Shown piece by piece: positions 33,404 through 40,734 of a stretch of 60,948 bases of DNA (position 1 is the first letter of the stretch; every line of letters starts with the position of its first letter). Both the position numbers and the translations under genes were made by a program. The DNA lies in contig JAAKFL010000001.1 of assembly GCA_011065065.1 (NCBI GenBank), forward strand, positions 1 to 60,948. The letters are read 5' to 3'. The notes below the pieces were generated by a model. That model saw nothing but the letters and a program-made list of their open reading frames with translations, was not told where the DNA came from and made no database searches. This DNA is from Chlamydiota bacterium. Lineage in GTDB: Bacteria; Chlamydiota; Chlamydiia; Chlamydiales; SLFE01.

Positions 33404-35409
33404 AATTTGAACTCGTCACAGACTACGAGCCGCGCGGAGATCAACCGAAAGCGATCACCCAACTCACAGAAGGGCTCAATCAAGGGAAGAAATCGCAAGT
33501 TCTTTTAGGGATCACCGGTTCTGGAAAGACTTTTACCATGGCGAATGTGATCCAAAACGTTCAACGCCCTAGTCTGGTCCTTGCGCATAATAAAACTCTT
33601 GCTGCCCAGCTTTATCAAGAGTTTAAGAAATTCTTTCCCAATAACGCCGTTGAGTATTTTGTTTCTTATTACGATTACTATCAGCCTGAAGCCTATATTC
33701 CCCGGACCGACACCTATATTGAAAAGGATATGTCGATTAACGACAAAATCGATAAGATGCGTTTGAGCGCGACACGGTCTTTGCTTGAACGAGACGATGT
33801 GATCATAGTTGCTTCTGTTTCGTGTATCTATGGATTGGGGTCACCGGAATATTATCGCGGGATGAATTTGAAGTTATGTGTGGATCGGGAATACCGCCGC
33901 GACGATGTGCTTCTTCACCTTGTTGAAATGCAATACAAAAGAAACGATATTGATTTCGCACGGGCTACATTTCGTGTGCGGGGAGATGTACTCGAGATTT
34001 TTCCTGCATATGAAGATGATTTAGCCATCAGGGTTGAGTTTTTTGGAGATGATATCGAAAGGATTAGCGAAATTGACCCTTTGACAGGAAAGGTTTTGCG
34101 TCGCGTGAGTGAAACGGTTATTTATCCAGGATCACACCATGTCACTCCGGAAGAGGTGCGTCATATGGCGATGATCAGCATTCGTGAGGAGTTAAAAGCG
34201 AGATCAAAATGGTTTGAAAAAGAAAATCTTTTGGTGGAACAACAGCGGATTAATCAGCGCACAAAATATGATCTGGAAATGATCAAAGAGGTGGGATTTT
34301 GCAAGGGGATTGAGAACTATTCTCGCCATTTCAGTCGAAGAGAACCAGAAAGTTCTCCTTCTTGCTTGATTGATTATTTCCCAAAAGATTTTTTATTGTT
34401 TGTTGACGAATCTCATCAATCTATTCCTCAGGTCCATGCGATGTATAACGGAGATAAAGCGCGAAAAAAATCGCTTGTCGATTTTGGATTTAGGCTCCCT
34501 TCTGCCTACGACAACCGCCCTCTCAAGTTTGAAGAGTTTTACAAGCATTTGAATCAGGTAATCTATGTTTCGGCGACTCCTGCCATTTGGGAGAAAGAAG
34601 AGGCTGGCAATGACCTTGTTGAACAGGTGATTCGCCCTACCGGACTACTGGATCCCATCATTGAAATCAAGCCTGCTTCAGGGCAAGTAGATGACTGTAT
34701 CGAGCAGATTCGTCAAGAGGTGGAAAAAGGCGGACGAGTCTTGGTGACGACTCTGACCAAGCGTTTGGCCGAAGAGCTATCCAAATACCTGCTCGAGTTA
34801 AACGTTCAAGCGAAATATCTCCACTCAGATATCGATACGTTGGAACGAGTTCAGATTATCAGTGATCTTCGATCTGGTTATTTCGATGTTCTCGTTGGGA
34901 TTAATCTCTTAAGGGAAGGTCTGGATATTCCGGAAGTTTCCCTTGTGTGTATTCTCGACGCAGACAAAGAAGGGTTTTTACGAAGCGAAACAGCGCTGAT
35001 TCAAACTTGTGGCCGAGCCTCGAGAAATGTTGAGGGGCGAGTGGTCATGTATGCTGACAAAGAGACGCGGTCCATTAAAAATACTCTGGCAATCACGCAA
35101 CATCGGCGGAAGATCCAGGAAGAATATAATCGCCTTCATGGGATTACACCTCATACAGTGAAACGGGGCATTTCCCTGTTAGTGGAAGAGGATGAGAAAG
35201 AGGCGAAGTATGAACAACCGGTGAAAGAAAAGGTTGTCGCTGAAGAAGAGCATCATTACTTAACCTCGGATGAAATGCAAAAGCTTGTGGTGCAGTATGA
35301 AAAAGAGATGAAGAAGGCTGCCAAGGAGCTCCGATTTGAAGATGCGGCTCATTTTAGAGATTTGATGCATAAATATAAAGATATGGCTTTGGCGCTTTGT
35401 GATGATTAG
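33400..35409 (+). CDS. uvrB: Excinuclease ABC subunit B
   Basis: 669 residues; the damage-verification helicase of nucleotide excision repair, loading UvrC after UvrA hands over DNA. Walker A is GITGSGKTFT (about residues 38-46). The beta-hairpin YYDYYQPEAYIP, DESH (LFVDESHQS), NLLREGLDIPEV and QTCGRASRN are family blocks. The C-terminal UVR motif (EMKKAAKELRFEDAAHFRD) contacts UvrC. ATG 33400 lies inside the trpS stop; an upstream in-frame start at 33358 would overlap trpS by 46 bases. Confidence 0.97.
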   Translation: MKFELVTDYEPRGDQPKAITQLTEGLNQGKKSQVLLGITGSGKTFTMANVIQNVQRPSLVLAHNKTLAAQLYQEFKKFFPNNAVEYFVSYYDYYQPEAYIPRTDTYIEKDMSINDKIDKMRLSATRSLLERDDVIIVASVSCIYGLGSPEYYRGMNLKLCVDREYRRDDVLLHLVEMQYKRNDIDFARATFRVRGDVLEIFPAYEDDLAIRVEFFGDDIERISEIDPLTGKVLRRVSETVIYPGSHHVTPEEVRHMAMISIREELKARSKWFEKENLLVEQQRINQRTKYDLEMIKEVGFCKGIENYSRHFSRREPESSPSCLIDYFPKDFLLFVDESHQSIPQVHAMYNGDKARKKSLVDFGFRLPSAYDNRPLKFEEFYKHLNQVIYVSATPAIWEKEEAGNDLVEQVIRPTGLLDPIIEIKPASGQVDDCIEQIRQEVEKGGRVLVTTLTKRLAEELSKYLLELNVQAKYLHSDIDTLERVQIISDLRSGYFDVLVGINLLREGLDIPEVSLVCILDADKEGFLRSETALIQTCGRASRNVEGRVVMYADKETRSIKNTLAITQHRRKIQEEYNRLHGITPHTVKRGISLLVEEDEKEAKYEQPVKEKVVAEEEHHYLTSDEMQKLVVQYEKEMKKAAKELRFEDAAHFRDLMHKYKDMALALCDD

Positions 35410-35414
35410 GAATT

Positions 35415-35446
35415 TTGCCGCAGATACACGCAGATGGCCGCAGATT
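35415..35446. repeat. GCAGAT-family repeat, single arm after uvrB
   Basis: TTGCCGCAGATACACGCAGA followed by TGGCCGCAGATT, starting six bases after the uvrB stop. No complementary arm follows. The bases just after it (35455-35485) resemble the last 30 bases of uvrB. Confidence 0.75.
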
Positions 35447-35488
35447 TTCAAGAGAAAAATCGGGATATAGCTTTGGAATTTTGTGAAA

Positions 35489-36250
35489 ATGAGTATGAAT
35501 CTACATTACCTATATCATTTATTTAGTTTACAGTCTGCTGATACGGAATCGACATCCCAGGATCCTACTTATTGTCTTCCAGTTGAAATTTTGTATGAGA
35601 TTTCCTCTTATTTCACCTCAAAAGACGTTCCTTCTCTCCGTTTAGTTTGTCGGCGATGGAATCAGATTGTCATTCAATCTTGGCCTAAACATATAATTTT
35701 AGCTCATGAGATTATTCATCAGATACAAAGTCATCTAAATTTGAGGGAGGGGTTTTTCGGAGGGATGGCATTAAAAATATTAACCGTTCGATTCCAAGAC
35801 CCAAAACCTATTGTTCAGATGATTGACTGCAATGAGATGCTCATTAAACACTCTGAAAGAGGATATGTTTCTGATGATGGTGGAGTGACATGGGCTCTAA
35901 ATCATATAAGCGTACATAAATTTACTAGTTTACAGTTCTTCAGGAAATATCAACTTGCCCCTGACTATGGTGGTCCGGATTTCATTATAGGACCTTTTGT
36001 TAAACGCAGCGTCCCAATTTTCTTTTTTAGAAATCGCGTACATGTGTACCAAATCCGTAAAGAGGTATCAATTTTTAGATTAAATTTCTTGATTCCGACT
36101 AAAGAATATCGGAACCAAAAGCTGACAATGAAAATAGTTGAATATGTTATTAACAATTACTCTCGTTTACTTTTTCCAGGAGCTGAGATTTCTAAAAAGC
36201 GTTTTGAAAAATTCTTAAGCGATTATGTGACAAAATGGGGTACTGATTGA
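35489..36250 (+). CDS. F-box domain protein, second copy
   Basis: 253 residues. An F-box occupies about residues 25-70: YCLPVEILYEISSYFTSKDVP then LRLVCRRWNQIVIQSWPKH. The rest is basic and beta-rich with no recognised repeat. There is no signal peptide. Starts are uncertain (GTG 35483, ATG 35489, ATG 35495; none has a strong Shine-Dalgarno). It lies 82 bases before a third F-box gene on the same strand, but the two share little outside the F-box. Host SCF recruitment is inferred from the domain. Confidence 0.7.
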   Translation: MSMNLHYLYHLFSLQSADTESTSQDPTYCLPVEILYEISSYFTSKDVPSLRLVCRRWNQIVIQSWPKHIILAHEIIHQIQSHLNLREGFFGGMALKILTVRFQDPKPIVQMIDCNEMLIKHSERGYVSDDGGVTWALNHISVHKFTSLQFFRKYQLAPDYGGPDFIIGPFVKRSVPIFFFRNRVHVYQIRKEVSIFRLNFLIPTKEYRNQKLTMKIVEYVINNYSRLLFPGAEISKKRFEKFLSDYVTKWGTD

Positions 36251-36258
36251 GAATGTGA

Positions 36259-36271
36259 TCAGGCCTGACCT
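36259..36271. repeat. Short inverted repeat, left copy around third F-box gene
   Basis: TCAGGCCTGACCT, the reverse complement of AGGTCAGGCCTGA at 37360-37372. Each contains the palindrome TCAGGCCTGA. The two copies bracket the F-box gene at 36333-37322. Confidence 0.55.
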
Positions 36272-36332
36272 CATTAAGTGACAAATAAAGCTCTATCTGA
36301 TATCTTTAATGCCTTCAAACGGAGGCATAACT

Positions 36333-37322
36333 ATGGAAGTTGCAAAACCTGTTGTAGAGGGAATATCCACAATCCAACCCCTTAATAAGTTTCAAGGGTT
36401 ACCTGAAGAAGTGGTGACATATATATTCTCTTTTTTGAGCCCCAGAGATGTTTTCGGGAAAATATCTCTCACGTGTAAACAATTCAATAGATTAATCCAT
36501 GATCAATCTTTGATTCGATCTATTTTTTTAAGGCACTGGCCCCATTTATTAGATGAGGGTGTGACAAACCTGAATTTTCTGAAGATCATGCACACTGCAG
36601 GGGCATTTTATAAGCAGTTGACGGAATTAAAGGCTCGTTCTTTAGAGACAACAGTGGTGGATGGAAGAGTTTATTATCTCGGAATTCCTCCTTCATCTAT
36701 TTTTTTAAAGAATAGAATTATGCATGTTGACATTAAAAATCTAGGGAATTGGAAGAATAAATTCACAGTCCTTAATAGAAAAGTACATGTCCCGACTCAG
36801 AACCGAAGAGCGGAAACATATGGTACCAGACACAAAAAAATGTGTAATAAGAATATCAGCATAACTTCTTTCTCTGTCGAAGGGTCACAAGTCTATTATG
36901 CTGGTGAGTTAAAACACAAATGTACTCGCACCTGGATTGCCGGAATTTGTTCTTTTCCCATAGAGAAGGTCGATTCAATATACAGTGAAGTTTTTTTATT
37001 TAGGAACTGGTTAACGATTCATGACATAAAAAAAATTCATGCCGTTGATGGACATCTTTTATGGATTCAACAAGAGGAAAATTCTAGAGCTCAGCTGCAT
37101 GTTTTTTCTTTAGCATCAAAATCTCTTTTGCGATGCCAATCACTTTTTCACAGTAAATTTTATTGTTCTGACGTCAGAAACGATATTTTAGCTTTAAGTT
37201 TTTTTAACGGCAGAATGATCTGCCTTAATTGGAAAACAGGGAAGGATATCTATAAAAGAAAACATGGTTCTGAAATCAGAAAAATACATTTGCTCTGTGC
37301 TCTTCTCTGTGTATCTCTGTGA
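36333..37322 (+). CDS. F-box domain protein, third copy, with repeat-derived C terminus
   Basis: 329 residues. The F-box is at about 18-65 (FQGLPEEVVTYIFSFLSPRDVFGKISLTCKQFNRLIHDQSL). A linker follows, then successive strand-rich stretches (VDGRVYYLGIPP, ITSFSVEGSQVYYAG, VDGHLLWIQQ, ALSFFNGRMICLNWKTGKDIY) that resemble irregular beta-propeller blades, an FBXW-like plan. CGGAGG before ATG 36333 decides the start over an earlier ATG at 36309. The last eleven residues and stop (LLCALLCVSL) are encoded by a CACAGAG-family repeat, so the original end has been lost. Confidence 0.75.
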   Translation: MEVAKPVVEGISTIQPLNKFQGLPEEVVTYIFSFLSPRDVFGKISLTCKQFNRLIHDQSLIRSIFLRHWPHLLDEGVTNLNFLKIMHTAGAFYKQLTELKARSLETTVVDGRVYYLGIPPSSIFLKNRIMHVDIKNLGNWKNKFTVLNRKVHVPTQNRRAETYGTRHKKMCNKNISITSFSVEGSQVYYAGELKHKCTRTWIAGICSFPIEKVDSIYSEVFLFRNWLTIHDIKKIHAVDGHLLWIQQEENSRAQLHVFSLASKSLLRCQSLFHSKFYCSDVRNDILALSFFNGRMICLNWKTGKDIYKRKHGSEIRKIHLLCALLCVSL

Positions 37323-37328
37323 AAAAAA
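37293..37328. repeat. CACAGAG-family repeat forming the 3' end of an F-box gene
   Basis: CTCTGTGCTCTTCTCTGTGT then ATCTCTGTGAAAAAAA, matching the right arms of this family. The TGA inside CTCTGTGA is the F-box gene's stop codon. Confidence 0.85.
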
Positions 37329-37351
37329 GGCCTTGTGCAAGTGAACAAGGC
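37321..37351 (-). terminator. Rho-independent terminator of the minus-strand Sel1 genes
   Basis: Read on the minus strand: stem GCCTTGT, loop TCACTTGC, stem ACAAGGC, then CTTTTTTTC. It lies 40 bases beyond the stop of the 37391-38113 gene. The T run is shared with the A run that ends the repeat on the other strand. Confidence 0.75.
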
Positions 37352-37359
37352 TAAATCCT

Positions 37360-37372
37360 AGGTCAGGCCTGA
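37360..37372. repeat. Short inverted repeat, right copy around third F-box gene
   Basis: AGGTCAGGCCTGA, inverted relative to 36259-36271, located 37 bases after the F-box stop. Confidence 0.55.
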
Positions 37373-37390
37373 CACAATGACACTTGGGTT

Positions 37391-38113
37391 TTAATGAAAA
37401 ATTGAACTAAAAAAAGAAAGAATAGGATGGTCCATGCTGTAAAGAGCTTTTTTTGCAGATGGATTTCCTAATTCTTTGGCACGTCCATAATATTCACGCG
37501 CTTTCCCACGGTCTTTTGGGACTCCCAGCCCTTTTCGATACAGATCTCCGATTTTTCTTATTCCCGGAGGAGAATTGCTTTTTTCAGTACGTTGATACCA
37601 TTTTAATGCCGAGGCATAATTTCGGGATCGTAATTTGGCATCACCAATACGAATTTTGGCCAGAATGCTCCCTGCATCCGAAGCATTTTTATACCAACAA
37701 ATGGCTTTACAGATGTCAGCTTCCATCTTATGGATGTATAAATTATCTTCTTCCCAAAGAACCCCATCCCGGAATAGGTCTCCCATTTTGATCATACTGG
37801 GGATATGGTTCTTATCGCAGGCTTTTACTAACCAATACATGGATGTTTCAAAGTTTTCTTCATAAACATAACAACTGTGCCAAAACATGGATTCCGCTAC
37901 CCCTAATTCGGCCCCTTTTTTAGCCCACTTTTTCGATTTTTCGGGTTGATTGGTTTCGACATAAATTTGTCGGAGCATCTCTGCTGCTGCTCCATCTCCT
38001 TTCTTTGTCCGCTTTTTGAGTTGATAAATTGTGGGCTCTGCAGTGAGAGTATTGATAGCTTCGGCCTTGTTCCACAAGGGCTTATGTTCATTTGTGTTGT
38101 ACAGGGGATCCAT
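37391..38113 (-). CDS. Sel1-repeat protein
   Basis: 240 residues of alpha-alpha repeats of the Sel1/TPR-like class. AWKKGAELG-type segments recur: KKWAKKGAELGVAESMFWHSC, YWLVKACDKNHIPSMIKMGDLF, CWYKNASDAGSILAKIRIGDA and IGDLYRKGLGVPKDRGKAREYYGRAKELGNPSAKKAL. Such solenoids scaffold protein complexes; in intracellular bacteria some are effectors. No signal peptide. AAGGAG precedes the ATG. The gene lies 40 bases downstream of a larger Sel1 protein and ends at a terminator. Confidence 0.8.
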   Translation of the reverse strand: MDPLYNTNEHKPLWNKAEAINTLTAEPTIYQLKKRTKKGDGAAAEMLRQIYVETNQPEKSKKWAKKGAELGVAESMFWHSCYVYEENFETSMYWLVKACDKNHIPSMIKMGDLFRDGVLWEEDNLYIHKMEADICKAICWYKNASDAGSILAKIRIGDAKLRSRNYASALKWYQRTEKSNSPPGIRKIGDLYRKGLGVPKDRGKAREYYGRAKELGNPSAKKALYSMDHPILSFFSSIFH

Positions 38114-38153
38114 GGGTGCTCCTTTAAAAAATTAAATTAACATCCAGATATAT

Positions 38154-39491
38154 TTATTTCCAATTCAATCGTTTTCTAGCCAAAGGATGTCCTCTCCTTC
38201 CAGCTTTGAGAAGGAACTTGAACCCTTCATCAAAATCATCTGAAATCAAAAGGTCGCCAAGATGATACATCGCTTCAACGAGTCCTATGTTTGCCGCTTT
38301 TCTGAACCAAAATTCTGCACACTTTTGATTCACTTTTTTTCCAATTCCATCACGATAGCAAATTCCCATCGTATTCATCGCGATGGCATATCCCTTTTCT
38401 GCGGATTGGGAAAAATGTTCCCAGGCTTTTTCAAAATCTTGGGAGAATTCAGTTCCATTTGCGTACATTTTGCCCAGGTTGTAATGCGCTTTCGCACTTC
38501 CTTTTCTCGCAGCCTCTTGGTACCAGACCCGAGCAGAATGATAATCCTTTTCCACCCCTTTTCCCGTGTAGTATAAGGAGGCCAGATCATTCATAGCTTC
38601 GACATTATCTCTTTTAACGGCTTCTATGAAACACTTCAATGCCAGTTCATAATCCCGTGGAAGTCCTTTTCCGTGTAGATACATCCAACCTAAATGGCTC
38701 ATCGCTTTTGGATTTTTCATGGCCGCTGCTTTGATGTAATATTTTACCGCTTTATGATCGTTTTTTTTCATACCTAGTCCATTCTCATGCATAATGCCTA
38801 GTTTATCCAGTGCACCGGTGTTTCCTTTTTTGGCAGCCTCCTTAAAATATATTTTTGCGTTAAGATAACTTTGAGGGAGAAATTTTCCTTTAAAGAACAA
38901 CTTTCCAATCGCATATTTTGATGGAGCATGTCCCAATCTCGCGGCTTCAAGCCATAATTTATAGGCCTTGACTAAAGATTTCTCGACTTTTTTATGTATG
39001 TTTGCTCGTTCGTATAATAATTGACATTTCTGTTTATCTATTTTTAGGGCTGGCGGTTTGATGGCTTTTTGAGGTTCATAAATTGAACGTTCTAAGATCA
39101 TGGATTCGATTTCTGAAATTCCCTGCTCGAGTTTTTCAAAAAAATTGGGAGATTCTAGTTCTTCAATCAGAGCTTCAAGGTTTTTATCGGGCGTTTCAAA
39201 AGGTTCGGGAGGAGGTGGTTCATCTGGATAAATCGAGGTGATTTTTTCAAGGTCTGCAAACTCATCATCGATCGATCGTCTTGTATCAATATCCGCTGGC
39301 GGAGGGGTCTCCATTCGTACATTAGGAAAAATTTTATCAAGATCAGCATCCATAAGATTTACATGCGACCCCATCGTGATAGTTTTGATTGCTGCATGAG
39401 AGACTTTCCTATCTTCGACCAGGCTGGCAGGAAGAAATTTTTTGCAAAACTGGGGAAGGATGTCATTGAAATGTACCTTTCCTGTTTTCAT
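38154..39491 (-). CDS. Large Sel1-repeat protein
   Basis: 445 residues. The first 165 are unstructured and acidic/proline-rich (YPDEPPPPEPFETPD), then about eight Sel1 repeats run to the end (for example AMSHLGWMYLHGKGLPRDY, AMNDLASLYYTGKGVEKDY, AHYNLGKMYANG, AMNTMGICYRDGIGKK). The start is chosen at ATG 39491 because TGGAGAT lies just upstream; in-frame starts at 39503 (ATG) and 39530 (TTG) lack one. Binding partner unknown. It follows a methyltransferase gene by 55 bases on the same strand. Confidence 0.8.
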   Translation of the reverse strand: MKTGKVHFNDILPQFCKKFLPASLVEDRKVSHAAIKTITMGSHVNLMDADLDKIFPNVRMETPPPADIDTRRSIDDEFADLEKITSIYPDEPPPPEPFETPDKNLEALIEELESPNFFEKLEQGISEIESMILERSIYEPQKAIKPPALKIDKQKCQLLYERANIHKKVEKSLVKAYKLWLEAARLGHAPSKYAIGKLFFKGKFLPQSYLNAKIYFKEAAKKGNTGALDKLGIMHENGLGMKKNDHKAVKYYIKAAAMKNPKAMSHLGWMYLHGKGLPRDYELALKCFIEAVKRDNVEAMNDLASLYYTGKGVEKDYHSARVWYQEAARKGSAKAHYNLGKMYANGTEFSQDFEKAWEHFSQSAEKGYAIAMNTMGICYRDGIGKKVNQKCAEFWFRKAANIGLVEAMYHLGDLLISDDFDEGFKFLLKAGRRGHPLARKRLNWK

Positions 39492-39546
39492 GGATATCTC
39501 CATGTTACTGAAACATGTGGGTAATATCAATGAGGAATGAGACTAT

Positions 39547-40527
39547 CTAATGGCTTTGGATGGCCATAAGGAGAGCCTCCTTTTGATCAGATGCCTTTGA
39601 CACGCTGACCAGTTCACAAATTTGTCCAATTTGTTTCTTAAGAGTCCTATAATGAGTGTTCGGTTGAAGAATATGACGGATGACTGTGTGATTTTTTAAA
39701 ATATCATAAACTTTATTAGCATTGGTTTGATAATCTGTCTTGATTGGGACAAAATTGGCCTCTTTTTTTAACACGACGGTCACATTTCCACCATAATCAG
39801 AGTGATCCACAAAGACACACTTCAATCCATTCAATTGTCCAAAAAAAGCGAGTGTTTCGGCATTAAAATGATAGAGATGTGCAAAGTGATAACAATTTCC
39901 TGGATAGTGACAGATGGCTTCAATATTGGGAACCTCAATAATCAAATGCCCACCTTCTTTTAAATGCTGAGCTAAAAGCCCCACTCTTGATTTGGGGTCT
40001 TGTAAATGCTCTAGCACATGAAACATCGTGATCACATCAAATGATTTCTCGACAGGAAGCTGATCCGAAATAAAGCCATTTTGAATGGGAAGTCCTAAAT
40101 CTTTTTGGGCATACTGAGCATATCCCTCGTTGGGCTCAATTCCCATCACGGACAATCCCTGTTGCTGCATCAAAAAGACAAACTCTCCTCCTCCCGAACC
40201 CAAGTCAAGCAACTCAGATCCCTCAGTCAGATACTCCGATAATTGATGCAAACGGTGCATGGCGACACGGCCAGCACGATAGGTATGTTTCTTTTTTGGC
40301 TTAAAAGTCCCTTTGTACTGCTTTCGATAATCTTTCTCATAAAATCTTTGGATCATTTCGCTATCCGGCTGGGGATCTGTCCACGCGAGACCACAAGTTT
40401 GACATAAAACGGTTCTCAACGGCTGATTGTGGCGGTCACATTCTCCAATAATCCACGTCTCGGTTCCACCGCAAAGATTGCAGGGAGTCTTAGATTGATT
40501 TGATGAAAATAAAGTCGTCAAAAGCAT
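39547..40527 (-). CDS. SAM-dependent methyltransferase with N-terminal zinc ribbon
   Basis: 326 residues. An N-terminal zinc site is formed by CNLCGG (residues 17-21) and CQTCGLAWTDPQP (about 43-55). A class I methyltransferase domain follows: LLDLGSGGGEF (motif I), GIEPNEGYAQYA (acidic residue binding SAM ribose), FDVITMFHVLEHLQDP and GGHLIIEVPNIEA. This architecture is common in enzymes modifying sugars or lipids in surface polysaccharide gene sets, but no such genes are adjacent, so the substrate is open. Confidence 0.85.
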   Translation of the reverse strand: MLLTTLFSSNQSKTPCNLCGGTETWIIGECDRHNQPLRTVLCQTCGLAWTDPQPDSEMIQRFYEKDYRKQYKGTFKPKKKHTYRAGRVAMHRLHQLSEYLTEGSELLDLGSGGGEFVFLMQQQGLSVMGIEPNEGYAQYAQKDLGLPIQNGFISDQLPVEKSFDVITMFHVLEHLQDPKSRVGLLAQHLKEGGHLIIEVPNIEAICHYPGNCYHFAHLYHFNAETLAFFGQLNGLKCVFVDHSDYGGNVTVVLKKEANFVPIKTDYQTNANKVYDILKNHTVIRHILQPNTHYRTLKKQIGQICELVSVSKASDQKEALLMAIQSH

Positions 40528-40734
40528 TCCTTTTTGTCAATTATAGTGAATTTTGTGACTTGGGATCAAGGGTTAAAACGCCTATATTTTAAAGAAAAAA
40601 TTTGATATAATGTTTATAGAGAGAAGCTTAGTCATTGAATTTGCTTAAAACTTTAAAATTTTCTTTAATTGTTAGGCTTTTTTTGCCATTTTTGAATATA
40701 TATACATAATGTTTTATATCAATTTCAGGGGAAG

